Shown here in pieces: positions 1 through 8,849 of a stretch of DNA of 64,000 bases. The position numbers were made by a program, and so were the translations under genes. Source of the stretch: Limosilactobacillus portuensis (GTDB lineage Bacteria; Bacillota; Bacilli; Lactobacillales; Lactobacillaceae). Within the stretch, counting starts at the first letter, position 1. Each line of letters opens with the position of its first letter. The stretch is from positions 62,001 to 126,000 of the forward strand of contig NZ_JABUXQ010000002.1 of NCBI RefSeq assembly GCF_014838735.1, in the 5' to 3' direction. The notes beneath the pieces were generated by a model that saw only the letters and a list, made by a program, of their open reading frames with translations, did not search any database and had not been told where the DNA came from.

Positions 1-600
1 CTTAATCTTCAACAAGATCATCACCAAACTTTATTAACGATTAAGGACGTAACGCTCTCGTTTTCTGACCGGCAGCTCTTTGCCCCGCTGAATTTTACCG
101 TTAAGCAAAATGAACAGGTCGCTCTCAGCGGCAGAAACGGTACCGGAAAGTCCAGCTTAATCCAGGCAATCTGTCAGCAATTTTCCGGGAATATTAACGG
201 AACGATTGAGCTTGCCAGCAATATTACGGTTAGTACGGTTCGTCAAGACTATTCAGATAATTCAGGAAGCCTCACTGAATTTGCAAAGAATAATCATCTT
301 GATCTCAAGCTATTTCTTAACCTTCTTCACAAGCTAGGGGTTCCCCGCTCAGCCTTTAATAACAAAATTGAGACGATGAGCATGGGGCAGCAAAAGAAGG
401 TTGAATTGGCACGATCACTAGCTACTCCTGCCCATCTCTATATCTGGGATGAACCATTAAATTACCTGGACACATATAATCAGGAGCAGCTAATTGACTT
501 AATTCAAACATACCGACCACCGCTCCTCTTTGTGGAACACGATCACCATTTCATTGAGCAGGTAGGTTCGAAGATTATTCAATTAAATAAAGATGAGTAA
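1..600 (+). CDS. ABC-F ATPase, Lsa-like, C-terminal part (5' end outside window)
   Basis: The reading frame is open from base 1, so the gene starts upstream of the window. The visible 199 residues are the second ATPase domain: Walker A GRNGTGKSS near 118-145, signature MSMGQQKK near 376-399, Walker B LYIWDEP near 436-456, and the switch histidine in FVEHDHHF. No membrane segments are seen, as expected for soluble ABC-F proteins, which act on the ribosome. The MSMGQQKK and LYIWDEPLNYLD wording resembles the Lsa/Vga/Msr antibiotic-resistance branch more than housekeeping EttA. That is a family-level inference; the substrate drug class cannot be read from this half. It ends 6 nt from the convergent esterase gene, with no terminator between. 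Confidence 0.85.
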   Translation, partial: LNLQQDHHQTLLTIKDVTLSFSDRQLFAPLNFTVKQNEQVALSGRNGTGKSSLIQAICQQFSGNINGTIELASNITVSTVRQDYSDNSGSLTEFAKNNHLDLKLFLNLLHKLGVPRSAFNNKIETMSMGQQKKVELARSLATPAHLYIWDEPLNYLDTYNQEQLIDLIQTYRPPLLFVEHDHHFIEQVGSKIIQLNKDE

Positions 601-606
601 ACCGCC

Positions 607-1317
607 CTAATTCATTGCTTTCAGCCAATTAAGAAAGAGGTTAAACCATTCGCTCATGTGTTCATCCGTCCGGTCATTATTAACGATTCCCGTATACTTA
701 TTAGCAAGTGCCAGTCCGTGGTTACCAGTGCAGAATTCGTGAAGTTCGACTGAAACGTCATGAGCTCTCAATGCTTGAACGTATGGCAAAATATGATCAT
801 TGAATGGTGTTACTTGGTCATTAAACGACCCCCAAATAAACGTTGCCGGAGTATTATCGTTAACAAGTCGAGTAACATCCTCAGTTACCACGCCCATTCG
901 ATCGTCAATCGTCGGTTTAATTACTGGATAGCCAAGACCAACAAACTTAGCCTTCGTGTGAGCGATATTACTGTACGCAGCCGCTAACTGTCCTCCAGCT
1001 GAAAAACCGATAATTCCTAACCGCTCTGGATCAACGTTTAGTTCGTCAGCATGAGCAACAATATGGTCAAATGCCTGAGCAACTGCTGATTTAGCTGCTT
1101 GGTAATCTTTATGTTCAACTACCGGATAACGAACCACAAATGTCTGAAAAGCGTGACTCGCAAAAGTAATTGCCACCCGTTCAGAATCACGCTCCATAAT
1201 CTCGTTGTAACTGCCTCCGGGGATAATTACGATTCCGGGTAGCGGCTCATCACTATTACTATGATAAATATCTAACGAAGAAAAAGACTGAAATAGTGAA
1301 ACATTTTGAATATCCAT
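607..1317 (-). CDS. alpha/beta hydrolase (esterase/lipase, BD-FAE-like)
   Basis: A 236-residue cytosolic alpha/beta hydrolase. It has an oxyanion-hole segment PGIVIIPGGSYNE near residue 27, the nucleophile elbow GFSAGG (GxSxG), an acid residue probably in the SFNDQVTP segment, and a C-terminal His in GNHGLAL, which completes the triad. The family hydrolyses small esters, often acetyl or feruloyl groups; the actual substrate is unknown. The start at 1317 is preferred over the longer frame (1392) because GGAGGG lies 7 nt upstream and the family pattern begins there. It stands alone, convergent with the ABC-F gene and divergent from the YeiH-like gene. Confidence 0.85.
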   Translation of the reverse strand: MDIQNVSLFQSFSSLDIYHSNSDEPLPGIVIIPGGSYNEIMERDSERVAITFASHAFQTFVVRYPVVEHKDYQAAKSAVAQAFDHIVAHADELNVDPERLGIIGFSAGGQLAAAYSNIAHTKAKFVGLGYPVIKPTIDDRMGVVTEDVTRLVNDNTPATFIWGSFNDQVTPFNDHILPYVQALRAHDVSVELHEFCTGNHGLALANKYTGIVNNDRTDEHMSEWFNLFLNWLKAMN

Positions 1318-1486
1318 TAATATCCCTCCATTTTTTGACACCTTTATTTTCATGCTTTTTGAAGACAACTTCAAGCAGAATGACTGCGGCAACCGTTTAC
1401 ATTTAACTTTCTTAATAAATCCCCTTGTTTATACTCATGGATCTGCTAAAGTTATACAGGATTAAAGAGAGGGGAATTATTAAATA

Positions 1487-2515
1487 ATGTCAATTATTAA
1501 AACAAAGAGTTTCTGGCTAGCAGCTGTAATGACACTCATCTGTGCAGTTGCGGGAGTTCTTTTAGCAAAACTACCATATGTTAACCTAATTGGTGCCCTA
1601 GTAATTGCGTTGCTTCTTGGGATTGCAATGCAGCTGACACCAAGTAAATTACAAACTGATGCTAAATCTGGAATGGGCTTCATCTCAAACAAGTTTCTTC
1701 GCCTTGGGATTATCCTTCTTGGTTTTCGGTTAAATCTCGAATCACTCGCCCAGGCTGGGGTAAAAACAATCTTAGTTGCGATGGTCGGGGTTACCGGAAC
1801 GATCTGCCTAACTTACTGGCTCAGCCGAAAATTCGGTGCTGAAGATGAATTAGCAATTTTATCAGCTTGTGGTTGTGGAATTTGTGGTGCCGCTGCCGTC
1901 ATGGGAGTTTCACCACAGATCGAAACTACCGATGAAGAACGGAAACGGGAAAATGAGGTCCTCGCGGTAGCAGTTGTTTGTGTCATGGGAACTGTCTTTA
2001 CCCTGATTGAAATTGGCCTTAAACCACTTCTTGGCTTAACCGATCCCCAATTTGGCATTGTTGCTGGTGGATCACTTCATGAAATTGCCCATGCAGTCGC
2101 TGCTGGAGGAGCCTTTGGTGAAGCTAGTCTAGATAATGCGTTAATCATGAAACTTTCTCGGGTCCTTCTTCTTGCCCCGGTAGCTTTAATTGTCGGTTAC
2201 TGGTACCAACGGCGGCTTATCCGTGAAAGCATTGAAGAACACGAACAGGCACCAAAGAAATTGCCGATTCCGTGGTTCCTGGGTGGTTTCATCCTTACCA
2301 GTATTTTGGGAACATTTCTGCCACTTCCTGCTGGACTCCTTGATGGTCTTGTTCAAGCAGCTTACATCTTTTTGGGAATGGCAATGGCAGCTCTTGGAAT
2401 CTCAGTTAATTTCCGGGTTATCTTCAAACGTGGTGGTGCTGTCTTTGGCGCTGCCATCATCAGTTCAACCTGTTTACTAATCTTTATGATTGTTATGAGT
2501 CGCCTCTTCTTCTAA
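1487..2515 (+). CDS. YeiH/UPF0324 family membrane transporter (putative sulfate exporter family)
   Basis: A 342-residue membrane protein with about nine or ten hydrophobic helices. It carries the family block FLRLGIILLGFRLNLESL and the conserved Cys/Gly-rich stretch SACGCGICGAAAVMG, followed by GGSLHEIAHAVAAGGA. This is the UPF0324 (YeiH) family, whose name as a sulfate exporter is largely a prediction. A GAGAGGGG ribosome site precedes the ATG. A bidirectional terminator follows, shared with the convergent methyltransferase gene. The promoter region faces the esterase gene, so the two genes are divergent. No dedicated LysR regulator, which often accompanies this family, is seen here. Confidence 0.85.
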   Translation: MSIIKTKSFWLAAVMTLICAVAGVLLAKLPYVNLIGALVIALLLGIAMQLTPSKLQTDAKSGMGFISNKFLRLGIILLGFRLNLESLAQAGVKTILVAMVGVTGTICLTYWLSRKFGAEDELAILSACGCGICGAAAVMGVSPQIETTDEERKRENEVLAVAVVCVMGTVFTLIEIGLKPLLGLTDPQFGIVAGGSLHEIAHAVAAGGAFGEASLDNALIMKLSRVLLLAPVALIVGYWYQRRLIRESIEEHEQAPKKLPIPWFLGGFILTSILGTFLPLPAGLLDGLVQAAYIFLGMAMAALGISVNFRVIFKRGGAVFGAAIISSTCLLIFMIVMSRLFF

Positions 2516-2534
2516 AAATTACTTTTAAACTGAT

Positions 2535-2576
2535 AAAGCCTTTAGCATTCGGCTAATACCGAATGCTAAAGGCTTT
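2535..2576. terminator. bidirectional intrinsic terminator
   Basis: A perfect 18-bp stem (2535-2552 with 2559-2576) around a 6-nt loop. The stem ends are A-rich on one side and T-rich on the other, so it can serve both the YeiH-like gene (+) and the methyltransferase gene (-), which converge here. Confidence 0.9.
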
Positions 2577-2586
2577 TCTGTTATTC

Positions 2587-3180
2587 TTATCTTCTCGCCA
2601 TTAGGACGCTGGTCTTTAACCATGGACCGCCCCACCAACCATTGATACCGGTTGGGACTACTCTTATGTCTTGAAAACCGAGGTTATTCAGAAGTGGACG
2701 GTATTGTTGAAGGTTACCAAAATCAACAATGATTAGGGTACCATTAGGTTTCATTACTCGAACTGCTTCCTGAATTGCCCGTCCCCGGTTAATTGCGGGA
2801 GAAACACTATGAAAAGTAAATGTTGAAAGAACATAGTCATAGTGGCGGCTCGCCAACGGAAGGTTCAGCAAACTACCATCAACCAGTTTCGCCCGATCGG
2901 CAACCCGATTTTCCTTGATCCGCTCACTTTCCTGCTTTGTCACGTTTTCATTACCAATGTTGACTCCCGTTACCTTTCCTGGAGCCTTTAACCGCTTTGC
3001 CACATCGATAAATAGACCCGCATAGTTTAGCCCTAGGATTGTAACCTGAGCGTTCTCAGGCATCTTTAGTTCCCGAAGAATTTGTCCCCAAATTAAACTC
3101 CGTCCCCGAAATAGCGTATTGCAATAAATCCCTATCACTAACAAGATTAAGATAATAATAATCACTAATAATACCTTCAT
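2587..3180 (-). CDS. membrane-anchored class I SAM-dependent methyltransferase
   Basis: A 197-residue protein with one N-terminal hydrophobic helix (residues 2-21), then a Rossmann-type methyltransferase core. The core has a motif I-like stretch VTILGLNYAGLFIDVA, an acidic/polar strand-2 turn at VTGVNIGNENV, motif II LVDGSLLNLPL, YDYVLSTFTFHSV, and the post-motif PNGTLIIVDFG. The order matches the Methyltransf_11/25 group. The substrate is unknown. Motif I lacks the usual GxGxG, so cofactor binding is inferred from the overall pattern. GAGGG lies 7 nt before the ATG. It lies downstream of ktrA on the same strand, 18 nt away, so it is probably cotranscribed with the potassium system, although no functional link is known. 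Confidence 0.8.
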   Translation of the reverse strand: MKVLLVIIIILILLVIGIYCNTLFRGRSLIWGQILRELKMPENAQVTILGLNYAGLFIDVAKRLKAPGKVTGVNIGNENVTKQESERIKENRVADRAKLVDGSLLNLPLASRHYDYVLSTFTFHSVSPAINRGRAIQEAVRVMKPNGTLIIVDFGNLQQYRPLLNNLGFQDIRVVPTGINGWWGGPWLKTSVLMARR

Positions 3181-3198
3181 GATTTACCCTCTTTTCGG

Positions 3199-3867
3199 TC
3201 AAGCAACAATACTATTAAGTTTCTTAATGTCCTTTAAGTCACCCACTACTGTAATTTTATCATGTGGCTTGATCACATCACTAGCTTGAGGCATCTGGTT
3301 AACCTCATCATCAGCATTTACGATAATAATGACGTTAACGTTAAACCGATTCCGAAAATCAAGCTCGTCTAAAGTCTTACCAAAGAACTTTGGGTTATTA
3401 ATATTAACCTCAGCCAACGTGACCTTCTTACTGAGCTGGACATAATCAATTACACCTGGATTCAACTGTTGAAAGACAAGCCGCTTTGCTAAATCATGTT
3501 CTGGTCGTACAACCTGATCGGCCCCGATTTTCTCAAGGACCCGGGCATGGTTCGCATTCTCTGCTCGACAGATAACATCCTTTGCCCCTAATTCTTTGGC
3601 AATTAATGTTACCATAATGCTGGCTTCAACGTTCTTTCCGATAGAAACGTAAACATGATCGAAGCTCCCAATATCAAGATCGCGGAGGGCGTCCTCATCC
3701 TGAGCATCGGCAATTACCGCTCGCATAACAGAGTCAGCGTATTCATTAATTACCTCTTCATTACTATCAATTGCAAGGACTTCTTGCCCCGCCTGAACAA
3801 GCGCATCACAAATAGACGAACCAAATTGTCCTAAACCAATGACAGCATAGCTTTCTCGTTTAACCAA
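3199..3867 (-). CDS. ktrA: KtrA/TrkA-type K+ uptake regulatory subunit (RCK protein)
   Basis: A 222-residue cytosolic RCK protein. The N-terminal TrkA_N domain has the nucleotide-binding glycines GLGQFGSS and the acidic strand end VLAIDSNEE. It is followed by a TrkA_C domain (about residues 140-220) ending in KITVVGDLKDIKKL. In this family a ring of these subunits binds ATP/ADP, NAD or c-di-AMP and gates the membrane K+ channel KtrB. The start is a TTG at 3867, and the gene overlaps the end of ktrB by 8 nt, indicating translational coupling. Whether it should be called KtrA or KtrC cannot be decided from sequence. Confidence 0.92.
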   Translation of the reverse strand: MVKRESYAVIGLGQFGSSICDALVQAGQEVLAIDSNEEVINEYADSVMRAVIADAQDEDALRDLDIGSFDHVYVSIGKNVEASIMVTLIAKELGAKDVICRAENANHARVLEKIGADQVVRPEHDLAKRLVFQQLNPGVIDYVQLSKKVTLAEVNINNPKFFGKTLDELDFRNRFNVNVIIIVNADDEVNQMPQASDVIKPHDKITVVGDLKDIKKLNSIVA

Positions 3868-5203
3868 TTAAGACACCTTCCTTTGGATACCGGTATTCCC
3901 GTTGTTTTGGCTGAGCATTGAGAATTGAATACATGACCGTATAGATCCCAACCCGACCAATAAACATCAAAAACATAATAATCAATTTACCAACAAAATT
4001 TAGACTTGGTGTAATTCCAAGAGAAATTCCCGTTGTTCCAAAGGCCGCTGTAGCCTCAAAAGTAACGTATGTTAACGAATCATGTCGGGGAAGTGCTTGG
4101 GTTTCGACTAATATCAAAATTGAAATCATTAAAATCGCAAACGCAACAAACAGCAGCGTCAAGGCCCGAAAGACATTTTCATCCGTAAACCGGCGATGGT
4201 CAAAAACCGTATCTCTTCGTCCACGTAAGGTTGCAATACTTTGAAGCGTTAGTAACCCAATTGTTGTGGTTTTAATCCCTCCAGCAGTCGACCCTGGTGC
4301 ACCACCAATAAACATTAGAATAATTGTTGTACTAATTCCGGCAGCACTCAATTTTGTATACGGGACGGTAACGAGTCCAGCTGTCCGGGGAGTAATTGCC
4401 ATGAAAATCGTGTTAAACAGTCGCTGCGGGTAGGTTAACTCCCTACTAAACTGACTTAAATTATGTTCAGTCAAAAAGTAAACCAATGCTGAAATAACAA
4501 AGATAACTGCTCCAGTCCGGAGAACTAAATGCGTATGAAGCGACAAGTGGTGACGCTTAGGAAATTGAAGCAGGTCTTGCCAAACCAGGAACCCAAATGA
4601 ACCGGTAATGATTAACACAGCCATTACCGTTAGCATATAAGGATCCTTTGCGTAATCTTCAAGACTATTCCCGGTCAAATCAAACCCAGCATTACAAAAC
4701 GCCGAGATAGAATAAAAAGCACTAAACCACAGTCCCTTTTTCAACCCGTAGCGAGGATAAAAGTCAATAAAAAGCAAGCCCATTCCTGCAAGTTGGATAA
4801 TAATCGATAGACGAATAATCAAGTTAACCACATTTAACTGAGAAAGATGGTCAAGATTGAGGGCCTCTTGAGTTAATAACCGTGTCGACATCCGCATTCG
4901 TTGATGGATTAATAAGGACATCATTACCGCAAATGTCATAAAACCCAATCCACCAACTTCCATTAGGATCGCAATTACCACTTGACCAAAGAAGGACCAG
5001 TAAGTTGCCGTTGGTACTAACGTCAAGCCAGTCACACAGGTTGCACTAGTAGAAGTAAAAAAGGCGGTCATAATATCATCACTCCGCCCAGAACGCGTTG
5101 CAATCGGCAATGATAATAAAATCGTCCCGAGAAAAATGATCGCTAAAAAGCCCCAAGTTAGTATCTTGGGAAAGGAATATTTATGGTTAAAAATCTCGAT
5201 CAT
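3860..5203 (-). CDS. ktrB: KtrB/TrkH-type K+ transporter membrane subunit
   Basis: A 447-residue polytopic membrane protein of the SKT superfamily. The four pore-loop repeats are visible: SATCVTGLT near residue 54, SAFCNAGFDLTG near 167, PGSTAGGIKTTT near 303, and AFGTTGIS near 388. Each carries the filter glycine. It forms the K+ (probably Na+-coupled) uptake channel, gated by the downstream ktrA product. The first gene of the ktrB-ktrA-methyltransferase run, it starts with ATG preceded by GGCGGTGG. Length and topology are normal for KtrB. Confidence 0.93.
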   Translation of the reverse strand: MIEIFNHKYSFPKILTWGFLAIIFLGTILLSLPIATRSGRSDDIMTAFFTSTSATCVTGLTLVPTATYWSFFGQVVIAILMEVGGLGFMTFAVMMSLLIHQRMRMSTRLLTQEALNLDHLSQLNVVNLIIRLSIIIQLAGMGLLFIDFYPRYGLKKGLWFSAFYSISAFCNAGFDLTGNSLEDYAKDPYMLTVMAVLIITGSFGFLVWQDLLQFPKRHHLSLHTHLVLRTGAVIFVISALVYFLTEHNLSQFSRELTYPQRLFNTIFMAITPRTAGLVTVPYTKLSAAGISTTIILMFIGGAPGSTAGGIKTTTIGLLTLQSIATLRGRRDTVFDHRRFTDENVFRALTLLFVAFAILMISILILVETQALPRHDSLTYVTFEATAAFGTTGISLGITPSLNFVGKLIIMFLMFIGRVGIYTVMYSILNAQPKQREYRYPKEGVLIG

Positions 5204-5280
5204 TAACGACCACCGCCTAATTCACCTAGTATGCTTTCTATCTTAACATTAACTACTGATCACATTAACAATTTCCGACA

Positions 5281-5314
5281 AAAAAGGCAACGGTATAATA
5301 CCGTCGCCCTTTTT
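5281..5314 (-). terminator. intrinsic terminator after dam-like gene
   Basis: The stem ACGGTA/TACCGT (5290-5295 with 5299-5304) is extended by GGC/GCC across one mismatch. On the minus strand it is followed by a T6 run. It lies about 100 nt downstream of the Dam-like methylase stop. Confidence 0.8.
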
Positions 5315-5415
5315 GTGATTCAAAGTAATTAATTGGATAAAATAATCCATAACTAGTTATACCATAAAATATAAATTTTGTCCCGTTATCTTTTCAATTG
5401 ACTTATTGTATCCGT

Positions 5416-6285
5416 TCAATCTCCATAAGTCGTAATAATCACTTCGCCAACTTTGCCCCGCTTATTTCCCTTTGAATTAACACTTCGCCGTGCCTGAACA
5501 TGGTGAATATGAAACTGCCGATCAGTGTATAGTTGCTCAATCAGCGGCACATCAGAATTCGATAACATTACTTTGACACCGCGATCAGCTAATTGGAGTG
5601 CTAAGTCACGCAATTCCTCTTGCTGGGTTAAACCAAAACCGTCCTTGGTATAACTCGTAAATGCAGCTGTTTGATTTACAGGAATATACGGCGGATCAAA
5701 ATAAACAAAGTCATTCTCTTGGGCACTAGCAACCGCAACCTTATAGTCACCCTGAAGGATTTTAATATCATGAGTAGCTAGATAATGGTGATCATTTCGA
5801 ATCGCATTGACTGGAATATTAACCTTCTTGTGAGCACCATAAGGAACATTATTTTGTCCCTTAGAATTAACCCGCCATAATCCATTAAAGCCAGCCTTAT
5901 TCAAATAGATAAAGCGCGCTGCCCGTTCAACTGCAGACATTTTTGACAAACGACCGTCACGATCAGCTAACCGAATATCCAAATAATATTCTTTACTATC
6001 ATTATCTGCATGTTCGCTAACCAGACTAATTAGCTTCTCAGGCTGTTCTCTAACCCCTTGCCAAGCATTAATTAATTCCTCATTAAAATCATTAACCGTT
6101 GCTTTCTTCGGGAGAAGGTTAAGTAGATTAGCCCCGCCCCCGATAAACGGCTCAAAATATCGATTGAATTTTTTCGGATAATAGGATGCTAATTCGGTTA
6201 GTAATTGTCGTTTACCACCAACCCATTTTACAAATGGCACAGCAGTTGTTTGTCCTTCAGTCTCCATTCTCTTCAATCCCATCAT
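5416..6285 (-). CDS. D12-class DNA N6-adenine methyltransferase (Dam/DpnM-like)
   Basis: A 289-residue D12-class adenine methylase. It has the N-terminal signature FVKWVGGKRQLL, motif I FEPFIGGGANLL, the asparagine-rich NKAGFNGLWRVN segment, and the catalytic motif DFVYFDPPY near residue 196. This class usually methylates GATC, but specificity is not readable here. The upstream HerA-like frame overlaps its 5' end by 29 nt, so the two are translationally coupled. The start at 6285 has GGTGGG 9 nt upstream; an internal ATG at 6267 is the alternative. No restriction enzyme is adjacent, so it is either an orphan methylase or part of the three-gene block with the HerA-like ATPase and the Cys/His-rich protein. 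Confidence 0.9.
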   Translation of the reverse strand: MMGLKRMETEGQTTAVPFVKWVGGKRQLLTELASYYPKKFNRYFEPFIGGGANLLNLLPKKATVNDFNEELINAWQGVREQPEKLISLVSEHADNDSKEYYLDIRLADRDGRLSKMSAVERAARFIYLNKAGFNGLWRVNSKGQNNVPYGAHKKVNIPVNAIRNDHHYLATHDIKILQGDYKVAVASAQENDFVYFDPPYIPVNQTAAFTSYTKDGFGLTQQEELRDLALQLADRGVKVMLSNSDVPLIEQLYTDRQFHIHHVQARRSVNSKGNKRGKVGEVIITTYGD

Positions 6286-7459
6286 GATTATTTTCCCACC
6301 ATTTTGGCAGGTTAACCTTTATTTTTCGTTGTGGTGTATTCGCTAGCAACAAGATTGCCTCCCCAGTTGATAAGCAACTGATTTCGTGTAAATCAAGCCC
6401 ATCAGCAATTGCTAGGCTTAAAAGTTCCTCTGGACTCGTCAAATGATGAAGGAGGAGGTTAGCAAATTGTGACCGTAAGCGGGCCGGCAAGTCTAACGGC
6501 GACTGGGTAGTCAATGTCATTGATAAGCCAACTTTGCGTCCTTCGCGGAGAACCTGGAAAATGCCGTTATCCGCAAGCTGGTGTTCATCTCGTGGTAAGT
6601 ATCGGTGGGCTTCATCAAGAACGATATTAACCGGAAAATTATTAGATTTTTGCAAGCGAGTAGTCAAAAGGTTCTTTAGCAGCAACGAGATCACCACCCG
6701 TTGACTCTCCTCATATTGCTTCAATTTTGAAAGATCAATTACTAATGTCCGGTGACTGCTCCGATGTTCCAAAAACATTTTAATGACAAAATTTAATTCT
6801 GTCTTAAAAACTCCTGGATGTGGCTCCGGATCAAATAATACCCGAAAGGCATCGCTGATAAGACGTTGACGAATTGTCGCAATTGCATTCCATTCTCAAT
6901 TAATCGTTGGCCGATCATACTGTTGCCCAAGCAATGCATAATCAGCTCGTTCATCAGGATACGGGATTACGAATTCCGCAATTAATTGTTCAGCTAACTG
7001 CTGGGGTGCAAATGAACGGGACCAGTTGCTGAGCTTTGCTAATTGTTTTTGATAATCTGCAATTGGAACCCCAATTTTAACATACGGTTTATTCGACTGA
7101 ACAATGTTTTGCTGGATTCGTAGCGCATCAACGGCCTGCGCTAATTTATCGTTAAGAAGCTGATTACCATGAATCCGCAATGCTTCTCGTAGTTGATGAG
7201 CACTTAACTGTCCAGCCTCAAGATAAGCATTTTCGCCTAATTTATAGGTTACTGAGTTAGGAAGTTTTGAATACTCACCAGTTGGATCGAAAATAATCGT
7301 GGTGTAGTTAGTACGTTGCAATTGATCAAGTAATGATAACGTACTCGTGGTTTTACCGCTTCCCGTTTGTCCCACGACAAGTAAATGATGGGCAACTAAA
7401 GGATGAATATCCTGAACTGGCTTTCCAGCGCTCGTTATTGCAAATGTTGTTTGAGTCAT
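6257..7459 (-). pseudogene. HerA-like/DUF87 ATPase with one in-frame TGA
   Basis: One continuous frame of 401 codons is interrupted only by a TGA at 6896-6898. The N-terminal half has Walker A VGQTGSGKTTS and the HerA hallmark IIFDPTGEYSKL. The C-terminal half has Walker B IVLDEAHRYLP, then LREGRKVGLSMTLTTQSP and the arginine-finger region. The codons between the two halves translate without another stop (EWNAIATIRQRLISD and onward), so a single base change separates this sequence from an intact gene. HerA-type proteins form hexameric DNA translocases, often with nucleases in repair or defence. GGAGGG lies 9 nt before the ATG. The gene overlaps the methylase gene. It may be a real nonsense mutation, a readthrough case, or a sequencing error. 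Confidence 0.85.
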
Positions 7460-7511
7460 ATGATGCAGCCCTCCAATTTGATCCGCGTCTATCCTCTCCC
7501 TATTCTACTCT

Positions 7512-8540
7512 TTACCGTTCACTTACGATAGTCGCCACCAGCTGTCTGGCTTCCCGAACGCCAAATGAATGAGATGATTTTACTGGATAACGATGCGTCT
7601 TTAAAATCTGCAGTGCTTGTGTCCGGTTAATCCTTAATTGTTCTGCAAGCGGCTCAGTTATTAAAACGTAGAATGCCAGCTCACGTAATTTGATTGCTAG
7701 CTGGGTCCGCGCCTTAGTCAGGGTTAATGTGTTAAGTGCTTTCCAATTTTGGATCAAGAACCGACTCTTCCTTCTTTGGAGGGCATAATTTGTCGCGTTG
7801 CTTTTTACCCGGTGAAGTTCCTGTTGTCCTAAACCCTGTTCACTTAGCTGATACGTGAGTAATGTAATCTGTTGCTCTATCTGTCGCCAATCGTCGGCAA
7901 TTGATGCTAATAACTGCTGGATCTGCTCTTTAGTTAGCCGTGGCCGGTTTCCTGATTGCAGTTGCTCAACCAGGACACGTAAGTCATGCTCGTCAGTTTT
8001 ATATAGTGGTAAATTAACCTGACTAAAGAGCTGACAGCGTTGAAACAAAATTGTACTTTCCCGGTTCTTAAACCCATTATGTTGGCAGGCATAGTCAAAT
8101 AACTTCTCAGGGAAGCGTTGTCCAGATTGGTACTTCAACAGGATGCTATCCATGTACAGATGAACCTCATTAATCCCCCGCTGAATCTCCTTAGCAACTG
8201 CCATTGGGATACTTGCATGCTGTTGAAAATGGGTAATTCCTAAACATAGCCGTTTTCCTGTCGAACGTGAGCGAAGAATAAACTGGTTCTTTAACCGGCG
8301 TCCACAATCACAGTAAAGGTTTTCGCCATGGTGACCGTGCGCTCGTCGATACCAAGGATCAACAACCATCCCCACAAACTGCCAATCAGTATTCTGTAAA
8401 TAGTGACAAGTGTGAAACTGCGAAAGCATTGTGAAGCGGGTAAATTCACTTAGGGCTTCGATCTGTCGTTCATTTAATTGTTGTAAAATGCCAGCTCTGT
8501 GTTCAGCCGTCATCGTAACTATCTTTTTCAAAATCGTCAC
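7512..8540 (-). CDS. uncharacterized protein with Cys/His cluster and C-terminal helix-turn-helix-like segment
   Basis: A 342-residue protein I do not recognise. Around residues 75-110 it has a CxCG pair (YCDCGRRL) followed by TGKRLCLGITHFQQH, which together could bind one zinc. The middle (residues 200-290) is helical and Gln/Leu-rich. The C-terminus (TEPLAEQLRINRTQALQIL) resembles a DNA-binding helix-turn-helix. It lies 52 nt upstream of the HerA-like gene on the same strand, so the three genes may act together; that is inference. The start is unclear: GTG at 8540 has GGAG only 2 nt away, while TTG at 8531 or ATG at 8513 fit less or more loosely. It could be a DNA-linked accessory factor; no function is claimed. 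Confidence 0.7.
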   Translation of the reverse strand: MTILKKIVTMTAEHRAGILQQLNERQIEALSEFTRFTMLSQFHTCHYLQNTDWQFVGMVVDPWYRRAHGHHGENLYCDCGRRLKNQFILRSRSTGKRLCLGITHFQQHASIPMAVAKEIQRGINEVHLYMDSILLKYQSGQRFPEKLFDYACQHNGFKNRESTILFQRCQLFSQVNLPLYKTDEHDLRVLVEQLQSGNRPRLTKEQIQQLLASIADDWRQIEQQITLLTYQLSEQGLGQQELHRVKSNATNYALQRRKSRFLIQNWKALNTLTLTKARTQLAIKLRELAFYVLITEPLAEQLRINRTQALQILKTHRYPVKSSHSFGVREARQLVATIVSER

Positions 8541-8626
8541 TACTCCACTAAAATAAATTGTTATCTAAATATACTAGAACAATTGTTCGAAGTCAAATTC
8601 TTGTTCAAGTGATAACACTAACTTGT

Positions 8627-8664
8627 AAAAAAGACTAAGCTGAAATTTCAGCTTAGTCTTTTTT
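8627..8664 (-). terminator. palindromic terminator downstream of efp
   Basis: A perfect 38-nt palindrome with six A at one end and six T at the other, so it could stop transcription in either direction. On the minus strand it lies beyond efp and the structured repeat. Confidence 0.85.
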
Positions 8665-8678
8665 GAATTTATCAATTT

Positions 8679-8706
8679 CGTCTGTGAACCCACTCAACTA
8701 CTGCGC
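8679..8706 (+). repeat. short flanking module shared with 50938-51016
   Basis: TTTCGTCTGTGAACCC followed closely by CTACTGCGC. The same two blocks flank a 50-60-nt hairpin at 50938-51016. Relative to the structured repeat beside it, this module is in the opposite orientation here and there. Confidence 0.6.
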
Positions 8707-8739
8707 TTCGCCGTGACGTTCCAGACTTCACAGTCAAAA

Positions 8740-8849
8740 TGTGCTCGCCAGGAACTTGCTAGAGATAACACCCTCCCTCCTAGGCGCAAGTCGCCTTTGT
8801 CGGGAGTTAATGTTATCTTTCCGCAAGTTCTTTGCTGACTCACACTCTA
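8740..8849 (-). repeat. structured intergenic repeat, copy A (3' end of efp)
   Basis: Read on the minus strand, this element begins at the efp stop codon (TAGAGTGTGAG). It folds as nested stems: GAACTTGC/GCAAGTTC (8823-8830 with 8752-8759), AGATAACA/TGTTATCT, CTCCC/GGGAG and AGGCG/CGCCT, plus an outer GTCAG/CTGGC. The same architecture recurs twice at 50625-50857 on the plus strand, with base changes that keep the pairing. It may be a conserved RNA or a mobile palindromic repeat. I cannot match it to a named family. Confidence 0.75.

Larger units (their letters stand above)
8541..8846. other. gene-free stretch between Cys/His-rich gene and efp
   Basis: This 306-nt stretch holds a perfect palindromic terminator (8627-8664), a short element shared with 50.9 kb (8679-8706), and most of a structured repeat read on the minus strand (8740-8849). 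No coding potential was seen. Confidence 0.7.
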
